Assembly (NCBI GenBank): GCA_013334845.1
Contig: JAAXWV010000025.1
Span: forward strand, 1 to 11,701
Source of the DNA: Candidatus Roizmanbacteria bacterium
GTDB taxonomy: Bacteria > Patescibacteriota > Microgenomatia > UBA1406 > GWC2-37-13
Length of the DNA: 11,701 bases
Direction of reading: 5' to 3'
Of this stretch, positions 1 through 6,135 are shown one piece after another. Numbering within the stretch: position 1 is the first letter of the stretch; every line of letters starts with the position of its first letter. The notes under the pieces are model-generated. The model ran no database searches. It was not told the origin of the DNA and worked only from the letters and a program-made list of their open reading frames with translations. Both the position numbers and the translations under genes were made by a program.

Positions 1-874
1 TTACATTCCCGAGTTCAATGAGGTGGTCAATAAAGATAATTTTTACTTAAAAGCTCAGATATATGCTGAAAAAGGATTTTTTCCCGGTTCAATTCAAAAA
101 AAGAAGTTTCTCTCATCAGTAATGAACCAACTATTAATGGAATTAGAAAAGACGCCTTCTACACAACTGATTACCATGCTTAAAAAATCTCTGGATGAAA
201 AACAATTAGTTCTCCATTTCGACAACAAAGATCTCCAATCATTTTTTTCTCAACAGTACTGGTCAGGGGAAATGATTGTGCCTACCTGCTTAAATAAATC
301 GTCTAATTGCGTCACCGATTATCTCTTTCCATTTGAAGCTAACCTAGGAGTAAATAAAGCGAATCTCTATATTGGTAAATCACAAGCCCTGAAGGTTTCA
401 ATAAATGAAAGCGGGCGCGTGCAAAATTATTACTCAATCAGTATCAAAAATGACTCACCAAATGAAGTTTTTCCTGGTGGGACGTATCACAACTACATGC
501 AAATTGCTCTTCCCAAGAATGCAATTGTGAAGTCGCTGACAAAAAACGATATCCAAATTGATAACTTTGATACCAAACAGGGAGTATACACGACTCTTGG
601 TTTTCTGGTTGATATCCCACCCCATACCACAAGTACTATAGCACTTCATTACGAGCTCCCAACGATGTTAGTTACGGGAAAAGGTACTTATCAATTAGTG
701 ATTCAAAAACAGATCGGATCGCCAAATTCAGACTTCCAATTCACAGTAGTTCTCCCTAAAACAGTCCACGCGATGTATCAAAATTTTTCTCCCCTTGTAA
801 AGGACGGCTCATTAAATTATAATACAACTTTAACGGCTGATAAAATATTTTTTATTGAATTACTGAAAGAATAA
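1..874 (+). CDS. DUF4012 domain-containing protein, C-terminal part (5' end outside the window)
   Basis: The frame is open from the first complete codon at base 2, so this is the 3' part of a longer gene; a GTG at 23 is in frame but is not a convincing start. Counting from that GTG, the visible part contains an FPGS segment near residue 21 and a DYLFPFEANLGVNKANLYI-type stretch at about 99-117. The rest is a beta-rich end with alternating hydrophobic residues (NYMQIALPKNA near 156-166) finishing in IELLKE. This pattern matches my recollection of the C-terminal half of DUF4012 proteins, which are large, membrane-anchored, outward-facing proteins of unknown function common in Patescibacteria and some Actinobacteria and Firmicutes. 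No catalytic motif is visible. The stop codon lies one base before the rplY start, so the two are probably co-transcribed and translationally coupled. The family call is fairly secure; the molecular role is unknown. Confidence 0.75.
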   Translation, partial: YIPEFNEVVNKDNFYLKAQIYAEKGFFPGSIQKKKFLSSVMNQLLMELEKTPSTQLITMLKKSLDEKQLVLHFDNKDLQSFFSQQYWSGEMIVPTCLNKSSNCVTDYLFPFEANLGVNKANLYIGKSQALKVSINESGRVQNYYSISIKNDSPNEVFPGGTYHNYMQIALPKNAIVKSLTKNDIQIDNFDTKQGVYTTLGFLVDIPPHTTSTIALHYELPTMLVTGKGTYQLVIQKQIGSPNSDFQFTVVLPKTVHAMYQNFSPLVKDGSLNYNTTLTADKIFFIELLKE

Positions 875-875
875 T

Positions 876-1559
876 ATGTCCCCAACGCAATCACACAACC
901 ATGTTAAAATCAACCTTCCGGTTACGACACGTAACATCTTAGGGAAACAGGTTCGACGGCTTCGCAAAGAAGGGACTATTCCTGCCAATGTTTTTGGCGA
1001 TGGAATGAAAGCGACAAGTATTCTCGTCAATGCAAAGGAGTTTGCCCCTATTTACAAGCAAGTTAAAGAGACTGGTATAGTCTACCTCAATCTTGAGAAA
1101 GATGCTATTCCGACTCTCATTAAAGACATTCAACGCCATCCAGTCAGCAACGATATTCTTCATATTGATTTCCGAAAAGTAAACTTGAAGCAGAAAATAG
1201 AAACAATTGTGCCTATTATGATCGTTGGAGAGTCAACTGCCATTGCCCAGCTTAGTGGCATTCTCCTTACTCAGGCAGATCATTTGAATGTGGAGTGTCT
1301 TCCTGAAAATATCCCGGCTAATATTGAGATTGATATTTCTTCAATTACCGAACTCGGACAAGAGATAAAAGTCTCTGATATTCCTGCACATGCTGATTAC
1401 GTTCTTAAAGAAGAGCCGGAACGAGTAATTCTCTCTGTCATCGCCCACAAGGAAGAAAGTGTGGTGCCAGAAACTACAGTAACTACTGTACCAGAAGTCA
1501 TCGGAGAAGCACCGGCAACAGAAGAGTCTGCTGAACAAACGGAAGAGCATTCAGCATAA
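876..1559 (+). CDS. rplY: 50S ribosomal protein L25 (general stress protein CTC / TL5 type)
   Basis: L25 binds 5S rRNA in the central protuberance of the large ribosomal subunit. The 227-residue product is the long two-domain form. The N-terminal 5S-binding domain (about 12-100) carries the GKQVRRLRKEGTIPANVFG block at 23-41 and the hallmark DIQRHPVSNDILHIDF at 84-99. The C-terminal TL5/CTC beta domain (about 105-190) includes the CLPENIPANIEIDIS segment at 141-155. A low-complexity tail rich in Thr, Val and Glu follows, ending EEHSA; acidic tails are common in this form. The ATG at 876 is one base after the DUF4012 stop, with only a weak GAAAG upstream, so re-initiation after the upstream gene is likely. 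A stem-loop overlaps the stop codon, and a promoter for nusA follows, so transcription probably ends or drops here. Confidence 0.95.
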   Translation: MSPTQSHNHVKINLPVTTRNILGKQVRRLRKEGTIPANVFGDGMKATSILVNAKEFAPIYKQVKETGIVYLNLEKDAIPTLIKDIQRHPVSNDILHIDFRKVNLKQKIETIVPIMIVGESTAIAQLSGILLTQADHLNVECLPENIPANIEIDISSITELGQEIKVSDIPAHADYVLKEEPERVILSVIAHKEESVVPETTVTTVPEVIGEAPATEESAEQTEEHSA

Positions 1560-1565
1560 ATTTTT
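1529..1565 (+). terminator. Candidate intrinsic terminator at the end of rplY
   Basis: A perfect 7-bp inverted repeat, TGCTGAA (1529-1535) and TTCAGCA (1550-1556), encloses a 14-base loop and spans the end of the rplY reading frame. It is followed by TAAATTTTT, with a T run at 1561-1565. The loop is long, the stem is only moderately GC-rich, and four bases separate stem and T run, so it would be a weak terminator. Its position just before the nusA promoter supports a transcription-unit boundary here. Confidence 0.4.
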
Positions 1566-1602
1566 GAGCTCACTTTTTGCTTTTTCCTCCCAAAGTTTCG
1601 CA

Positions 1603-1630
1603 TTGATTTTAGTCTCTTTTGTGCTACAAT
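1603..1630 (+). promoter_or_regulatory. nusA promoter, extended -10, predicted leaderless
   Basis: A -35-like TTGATT (1603-1608) is separated by 16 bases from TACAAT (1625-1630), which is preceded by TGC (1622-1624), giving an extended -10. The last base of the -10 lies six bases before the ATG at 1637. The normal start distance therefore puts the first transcribed base on or next to the A of the start codon. This predicts a leaderless nusA mRNA. It also argues against the in-frame TTG at 1619, which lies upstream of the -10. Confidence 0.65.
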
Positions 1631-1636
1631 ACTAGT

Positions 1637-2680
1637 ATGGCTATTATAAAAAGTGAATTTACCTTAGCACTTAATCAAGTTGCAACCGAACGCGGGATAT
1701 CTCCCGATGACGTTATTGAATCCATTCAGGCAGCAATTGTTGCTGCTTTTCGTAAAGAATATCCAGGCGAATACAACGAAACTTTGAGTGCCATTATCAG
1801 TAAACAAACTGGTGAAACAAAGGTAATGTACGATGGAAAGGATATTACTCCACCCGGATTTGGCCGAATCGCTACTCAGACAGCACGCCAGGTAATTTTT
1901 CAGAAAATCCGCGAAGCAGAAAAAAAGACTGTCATTACTCACTACAAATCGCAGGTCGATTCTATTATGCGCGGCCGCGTCATTCGTTTCGATGGGTACA
2001 ATGCCTATATTGATTTAGGAAAGACTGAAGGCATACTTCCACGGGAAGAGCAGATTAAAAATGAACACTATGATGTTAATGCTTCGCTCATTTTTTATAT
2101 CAAGGAAATTTCAGAAGATAAATACGGGCATTCCCGCATAATTCTTTCGCGCACTGACAAGGGACTTATTCGAGAGCTCTTTAAACGGGAAGTTCCCGAG
2201 ATTGCCAGTGGTACTGTTGAGATAAAAAATATTGTCCGCGAACCGGGCGAGAGAGCAAAAATTGCTGTCTACAGCACGCAAAGCGGCGTTGATCCGGTAG
2301 GTGCCTGTGTTGGACAAAAAGGAGTTCGTGTTCAGACCGTTACTGACGAGCTTGGCGGAACTGAAAAAATCGATATTATTCAATGGAATAAAGATGTGAA
2401 GCTATTCATCACCTCTGCTCTATCACCAGCAAAAGTAAAGACGGTCGAATTAGCAGAAGATAAGCATGTTGCCACTGTTACAGTCGATGAGACACAAGCT
2501 CCTTTGGCTATCGGTAAGAGCGGCATTAATGTGAATCTTGCGTCCCGTTTATGCGATTATGAAATCGATATTAAACAAACGGAAGCTGAACAAAAAGCCG
2601 GAGCAGAGACCTCTCCTGAAACTCAACCTTCTGATGAAACACCTAGTGAATCTCCAAAAGAAGAAGGAGCGAACGGATAA
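1637..2680 (+). CDS. nusA: Transcription termination/antitermination factor NusA
   Basis: NusA binds RNA polymerase and nascent RNA, modulating pausing, termination and antitermination in the cytoplasm. From the ATG at 1637 the product is 347 residues. An N-terminal RNAP-binding domain (about 1-108) is followed by an S1 domain (about 110-172, RGRVIRF...YIDLG...EGILPREEQ). KH1 carries DPVGACVGQKGVRVQ at 219-233, the classic NusA signature, and KH2 carries IGKSG at 292-296. A hydrophilic Glu/Ser/Pro/Thr tail ends in GANG. The acidic repeat domains of E. coli NusA are absent, as in most bacteria outside the Proteobacteria. ATG 1637 was chosen because MAIIKSEF fits NusA N-termini and the promoter -10 lies immediately upstream. 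rimP, the usual upstream partner, is not here; rplY takes that position. infB follows 36 bases downstream. Confidence 0.96.
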   Translation: MAIIKSEFTLALNQVATERGISPDDVIESIQAAIVAAFRKEYPGEYNETLSAIISKQTGETKVMYDGKDITPPGFGRIATQTARQVIFQKIREAEKKTVITHYKSQVDSIMRGRVIRFDGYNAYIDLGKTEGILPREEQIKNEHYDVNASLIFYIKEISEDKYGHSRIILSRTDKGLIRELFKREVPEIASGTVEIKNIVREPGERAKIAVYSTQSGVDPVGACVGQKGVRVQTVTDELGGTEKIDIIQWNKDVKLFITSALSPAKVKTVELAEDKHVATVTVDETQAPLAIGKSGINVNLASRLCDYEIDIKQTEAEQKAGAETSPETQPSDETPSESPKEEGANG

Positions 2681-2716
2681 ATTCACTTCAGGCGAATTAA
2701 TTAATTTGTACAAATA

Positions 2717-4168
2717 ATGAGTCATACGAACCCACGTCCTCCTATAGTAGCTATTTTAGGCCATGTTGACCATGGCAAGACGTCACTGCTTGATTTCATC
2801 CGTAGTAGCCATATTACAGCGAAAGAACATGGGGGTATTACTCAAAAAATCGGTGCATATGAGATCACTACCACTCATACTGCATATGCTACTCCGAAAA
2901 TCACTTTTATTGACACTCCTGGACATGAGGCTTTCTCTCAACTTCGCGCTCGAGGGGCTACCATCGCCGATATTGCTATTTTGATTATTGATGCAAAAGA
3001 TTCACTTAAACCACAAACAATTGAGTCGATTTATCATATTAAGAATGCAAATATTCCATATATTGTTGCGCTGAACAAGGTTGATTTACCCGAGGCCAAT
3101 CCTAACAAGGTAAAAAATGACCTTCTCAAACATGAAGTGATTGTGGAAGATAAGGGAGGAGATGTACCAGTCGTGGAGATTTCAGCCAAAACAGGAAAAG
3201 GTGTAGAGAATCTCCTGGAAACATTGCTTCTTATAATTGAAGATAAACATCTTGTTTATGACCTCGACAATCCACCTCAAGCTTACATCATAGAGACTAA
3301 AAAAGATCGTCGAGGTATCGTTGCCAGCGCAATTATTAAAGATGGCGTACTCCGGATCGGCGATACTGTTTATTCTGAGGCTAAAAAGTGTAAGGTTCGT
3401 ACGCTGATCAACGATTTGGGAGCGACAGTCCGTGAGGTAACTCCTTCAACCCCATTTGAAGTTCTCGGATTTGAGGAAATGCCGGAAGTTGGCACTCTGA
3501 TAACAAAAGCGCAGGTAGGCGAAAAGTTAGTTGAAACATTACCAAGCCGCCCAACTGATATCCGAAGCATGCTCCAAGAGAAGCCGGAAGAAAAAAAATT
3601 GGCACTTGTTGTGAAGGCAGATTCGGTCGGCTCAATGGAGGCTATTATTCAGTCGTTGAGTAAAAACGAGGATGTAAAGATTATTTTAAATGCAGTCGGA
3701 GACGTCCACCGCTCAGACATTTTCCTCGCAAAAACTACTAAAGCCATTGTGATCGGCTTCTCGGTAACCATTGACAACGAAGTAAAAGAGTTGGCTAAAC
3801 AAGAAAAAGTAATCATTAAAACATATAACATTATATACGAGCTGCTTGACGAACTATATGAAGTATCACAGCTTTTGAAAGAGAAGGAAGAGAAAGAGAA
3901 AAGCCTAAAAGGTGAAGCTAAAATCCTTGCTACGTTCATAATCGAAGGAGAAAAAATATTTGGCATAAAGGTGTTAAAAGGTAAGATAAATCTCGGCGAT
4001 CCGATTGAGCTTCATCGCGACAATAATCCTATAGGAAAAACAAAAGTTGTATCACTCAAAAACCGTGCAAAGCCTGTTCAAGAAGTCAAAAAAGAACAGG
4101 AAGCTGGTGTTGTATTATCCCCTCCGCTTGACATTAAGATAGGTGATATGATAAAATCTATCTTATAG
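2717..4168 (+). CDS. infB: Translation initiation factor IF-2, minimal form without N-terminal domains
   Basis: IF-2 is the GTPase that places initiator fMet-tRNA on the ribosome and promotes subunit joining. The 483-residue product starts almost directly at the G domain: G1 GHVDHGKT (15-22), G2 GGITQKIGA (39-47), G3 DTPGHE (66-71), G4 NKVD (120-123), G5 SAKTG (156-160). A beta-barrel domain II (about 186-265), domain III (about 293-380, KADSVGSMEAI at 300-310), a charged helix and C-terminal domain IV (about 400-483) follow. A stop codon lies in frame at 2702-2704, so the long N-terminal region found in E. coli-type IF-2 (about 890 residues) is truly absent. In the last domain the usual GxECG motif near the fMet-binding pocket reads QEAGV (461-465). 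There is no clear Shine-Dalgarno or promoter just upstream; co-transcription with nusA is likely. Confidence 0.95.
   Translation: MSHTNPRPPIVAILGHVDHGKTSLLDFIRSSHITAKEHGGITQKIGAYEITTTHTAYATPKITFIDTPGHEAFSQLRARGATIADIAILIIDAKDSLKPQTIESIYHIKNANIPYIVALNKVDLPEANPNKVKNDLLKHEVIVEDKGGDVPVVEISAKTGKGVENLLETLLLIIEDKHLVYDLDNPPQAYIIETKKDRRGIVASAIIKDGVLRIGDTVYSEAKKCKVRTLINDLGATVREVTPSTPFEVLGFEEMPEVGTLITKAQVGEKLVETLPSRPTDIRSMLQEKPEEKKLALVVKADSVGSMEAIIQSLSKNEDVKIILNAVGDVHRSDIFLAKTTKAIVIGFSVTIDNEVKELAKQEKVIIKTYNIIYELLDELYEVSQLLKEKEEKEKSLKGEAKILATFIIEGEKIFGIKVLKGKINLGDPIELHRDNNPIGKTKVVSLKNRAKPVQEVKKEQEAGVVLSPPLDIKIGDMIKSIL
4128..4157 (+). promoter_or_regulatory. Candidate promoter inside the infB 3' end, for the DHH-like gene
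   Basis: A perfect TTGACA (4128-4133) is followed after 18 bases by TAAAAT (4152-4157), which carries an upstream TGA (4149-4151) making it an extended -10. The expected start at about 4164 leaves a leader of roughly nine bases before the ATG at 4173. The bases also encode the infB C-terminus, so chance resemblance is possible, but both boxes and the spacing are good. Confidence 0.5.
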
Positions 4169-4172
4169 TATT

Positions 4173-5117
4173 ATGTTTCCTGCGGAAAATGACGGACTTC
4201 AAATACATGAAGTTATAGTCAAAAACAATTCAGGTATTATAGTTTTACCTTCAAATCCCAATAACGACGCTATCGCAGCCGCGACAGCTCTTTATCTTGG
4301 CCTCACCAAACTTGGTAAAAATGTTTCCCTCGTCTGTTCTCAGCCAGTTAAAAGTGATTTAATTGCTGCTGACAAGGTAAAAAACTCATTATCGGCAGAA
4401 GGTGACAACTTAATTATCTCATTCCCCTATGTTGAGGGATCTATCGACAAGGTTGACTATAATATCTCTGGAGACACTTTTAATCTAATTATTACTCCCC
4501 GTCCAGGCCAGCCAAAACTGGAGACGAACAAGGTAAACTATTCGTATAGCGGCGGTGTGATTCAGTTTATTATAACGATTGATGTACCAAATTTAAATAG
4601 TATCGGTCACCTCTATACTGAGCATCAAAATGATTTTGAAGGCAAAAGTATCATCAATATTGACCGACACTTGATTAATGACATGTATGGAACCGTGAAT
4701 ATCGTGGACAAGACAAGCTCTTCAACATCAGAGCTTGTACTTCAAGCACTTCAGGATCTAGAGTGTGAAGTCGATAAAGATATGGCCTCCAACTTGTTGT
4801 CGGGCATCATGTCTGCCACCAACAATTATTCATCCTATTCTGTCAATGCAAATACATTTGAATCAGCGGCAGCTTTGATGCGTCTGGGAGCTGTAAAGAA
4901 ACCTGCTCAGGGTATGCCTCAAAACAAACCCTTTAACCCGTTTAAACAACCCATTGTGCAGAAACCGCCCGTGAATACTCAGCGCCCTTCAATGAGTGAG
5001 GATCGCAATACCACTCCAATAGAGTCTATCGAGGACGACCCTGACATTGATGATGATCTCACTCATGAGGAATGGCTAAAGCCGAAGATCTTCCGAGGCG
5101 GCGGCGGACTCGTGTAA
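4173..5117 (+). CDS. DHH-phosphoesterase-like protein with degenerate metal site and disordered acidic tail
   Basis: The first 240 or so residues of this 314-residue protein follow the fold pattern of DHH nucleases of the NrnA type (nanoRNase/pAp phosphatase). Motif I region PNNDAIAAATALYLGLTKLG is at 29-48, an Asp-containing strand FIITIDVP at 132-139, the DHH-equivalent IDRH at 163-166, VDKTSSSTSEL at 178-188 and GIMSATNNYSS at 211-221. The usual metal ligands are largely lost: in HxxPDxDA the His is Pro26 and the first Asp is Asn30; DHH reads DRH; the DTG-type Asp after GI is Ala215. Asp32, Asp137, Asp164 and His166 remain. There is no DHHA1 substrate domain; instead a Pro/Asn/Gln-rich then acidic tail ends WLKPKIFRGGGGLV. 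In many bacteria nrnA lies in the nusA-infB cluster, so position agrees with fold. Enzymatic activity is doubtful; a binding or scaffold role is inference. Confidence 0.65.
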   Translation: MFPAENDGLQIHEVIVKNNSGIIVLPSNPNNDAIAAATALYLGLTKLGKNVSLVCSQPVKSDLIAADKVKNSLSAEGDNLIISFPYVEGSIDKVDYNISGDTFNLIITPRPGQPKLETNKVNYSYSGGVIQFIITIDVPNLNSIGHLYTEHQNDFEGKSIINIDRHLINDMYGTVNIVDKTSSSTSELVLQALQDLECEVDKDMASNLLSGIMSATNNYSSYSVNANTFESAAALMRLGAVKKPAQGMPQNKPFNPFKQPIVQKPPVNTQRPSMSEDRNTTPIESIEDDPDIDDDLTHEEWLKPKIFRGGGGLV

Positions 5118-5118
5118 G

Positions 5119-5127
5119 TGCTATAAT
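5119..5127 (+). promoter_or_regulatory. rmuC promoter: extended -10 next to the start codon
   Basis: TGCTATAAT (TG at 5119-5120, TATAAT at 5122-5127) is a perfect extended -10. It begins one base after the upstream stop codon and its last base lies eight bases before the ATG at 5136. A convincing -35 is not seen, which extended -10 promoters can do without. The start point would fall on or within about two bases of the ATG, so the mRNA should be leaderless or nearly so. Confidence 0.6.
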
Positions 5128-5135
5128 GAACCTAC

Positions 5136-6131
5136 ATGGGACTCCCTTTATTCTTAACGCTTTGTTTTGCAACACTGGTAGTAATTATTGTCATGACCGT
5201 AATCCGCTACTGGATCTTCAAACTTGAAGAAAAGACCAAGCCTAGTCCTGAGCTCATTGCATGGCTTAAAGACATTAGCCAGCGAGTAGAATCCTCTACT
5301 CAAAATGTCGATCGCAAACTCACTCAAAACATTGATATGTTTAACAACCGGCTCGATAAAGCTGCCTTTGTGATCTCTCAAGTACAAAAAAGTATTGGTG
5401 AATTTTCTGAGATCGGGCGTTCCATGCAAGAGCTTCAGCATTTTCTCCAATCACCCAAGCTTCGGGGAAATATCGGCGAACAGATACTTAAAGAGATCCT
5501 CACCCAGTACCTCCCAACTGATTGTTTTATGCTCCAGTATCCATTTAAAAGCGGTGATAAAGTCGATGCTGTTATCAAGTTTTCGCAAGGCCTCATTCCT
5601 ATCGACTCGAAATTTCCACTCGAGAATTTCCGAAAACTTATGCAAGCAGACAAGAATGAAGAAAAAGAATTAATCCGTAAAGAGTTTGAGCGTGATGTAA
5701 AAAAACATATTCATGATATTGCACGAAAATACATTTTAGTCTCGGAAGGGACGGTTGACTATGCTCTGATGTATATTCCCTCTGAGGCAGTATATTATGA
5801 GGTTATAAATAATCCAGGGCTTTTTGATTTTTCGGGAGATGAGCGGGTATTACCTGTTTCGCCAATGAGTTTCTATGCCTATATGAAAGCCATTCTTATG
5901 TCATTTGAGGGTCAAAAGATGGAGTCGCAGGCTCGGGAAATGCTTGCCGTACTTCGTGCTATTAAAAAAGATTATGAGAAAACTGACGAAGCACTTTCAG
6001 TCATGAACAAACATCTGACAAATGCCTACAATCAATCGGCTCAGGTTGCGAAAAATATGACCAACTTAGGACAAAAACTCGATTCCACAGCCCTTATCTC
6101 GCCTCAAAGTACCGAAAAACTGCTAGAATAA
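5136..6131 (+). CDS. rmuC: DNA recombination protein RmuC (membrane-anchored, PD-(D/E)xK-like)
   Basis: RmuC proteins limit rearrangement at inverted repeats and other DNA structures and are thought to be nucleases. The 331-residue product has one N-terminal membrane segment (about 4-28), then a predicted coiled coil (about 38-100). The RmuC core follows at about 103-300: LQSPKLRGNIGEQILKEIL (104-122), VDAVIKF (143-149), IPIDSKFPLE (154-163), HIHDIARKYI (191-200) and YALMYIPSEAVYYE (209-222). Glu115, Asp157 and Lys159 are plausible active-site residues of the PD-(D/E)xK fold. It is shorter than E. coli RmuC (about 475 residues), mainly because the coiled coil is short. It starts 18 bases after the DHH-like gene and ends four bases before recJ, pairing two DNA-processing genes. 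No Shine-Dalgarno is seen; the start is set by the adjacent -10 element. Confidence 0.93.
   Translation: MGLPLFLTLCFATLVVIIVMTVIRYWIFKLEEKTKPSPELIAWLKDISQRVESSTQNVDRKLTQNIDMFNNRLDKAAFVISQVQKSIGEFSEIGRSMQELQHFLQSPKLRGNIGEQILKEILTQYLPTDCFMLQYPFKSGDKVDAVIKFSQGLIPIDSKFPLENFRKLMQADKNEEKELIRKEFERDVKKHIHDIARKYILVSEGTVDYALMYIPSEAVYYEVINNPGLFDFSGDERVLPVSPMSFYAYMKAILMSFEGQKMESQAREMLAVLRAIKKDYEKTDEALSVMNKHLTNAYNQSAQVAKNMTNLGQKLDSTALISPQSTEKLLE
6121..6129 (+). promoter_or_regulatory. recJ promoter: extended -10 next to the start codon
   Basis: TGCTAGAAT (TG at 6121-6122, TAGAAT at 6124-6129) overlaps the last codons and stop of rmuC. Six bases separate it from the ATG at 6136, so the predicted first transcribed base is the A of the start codon. 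There is no good -35. It is the third TGCTANAAT element in this window at a start-adjacent position, which is the main argument that it is real. Confidence 0.5.
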
Positions 6132-6135
6132 TAAC

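Noticed and set aside
1619..1636. Upstream TTG start for nusA
   Set aside because: It lies before the predicted -10 element at 1625-1630. The ATG at 1637 gives a normal NusA N-terminus.
3649..3966. 105-codon minus-strand frame inside infB
   Set aside because: Antisense to IF-2 domain III and the charged helix. The Ser/Phe-rich product mirrors the Glu/Lys codons of infB.
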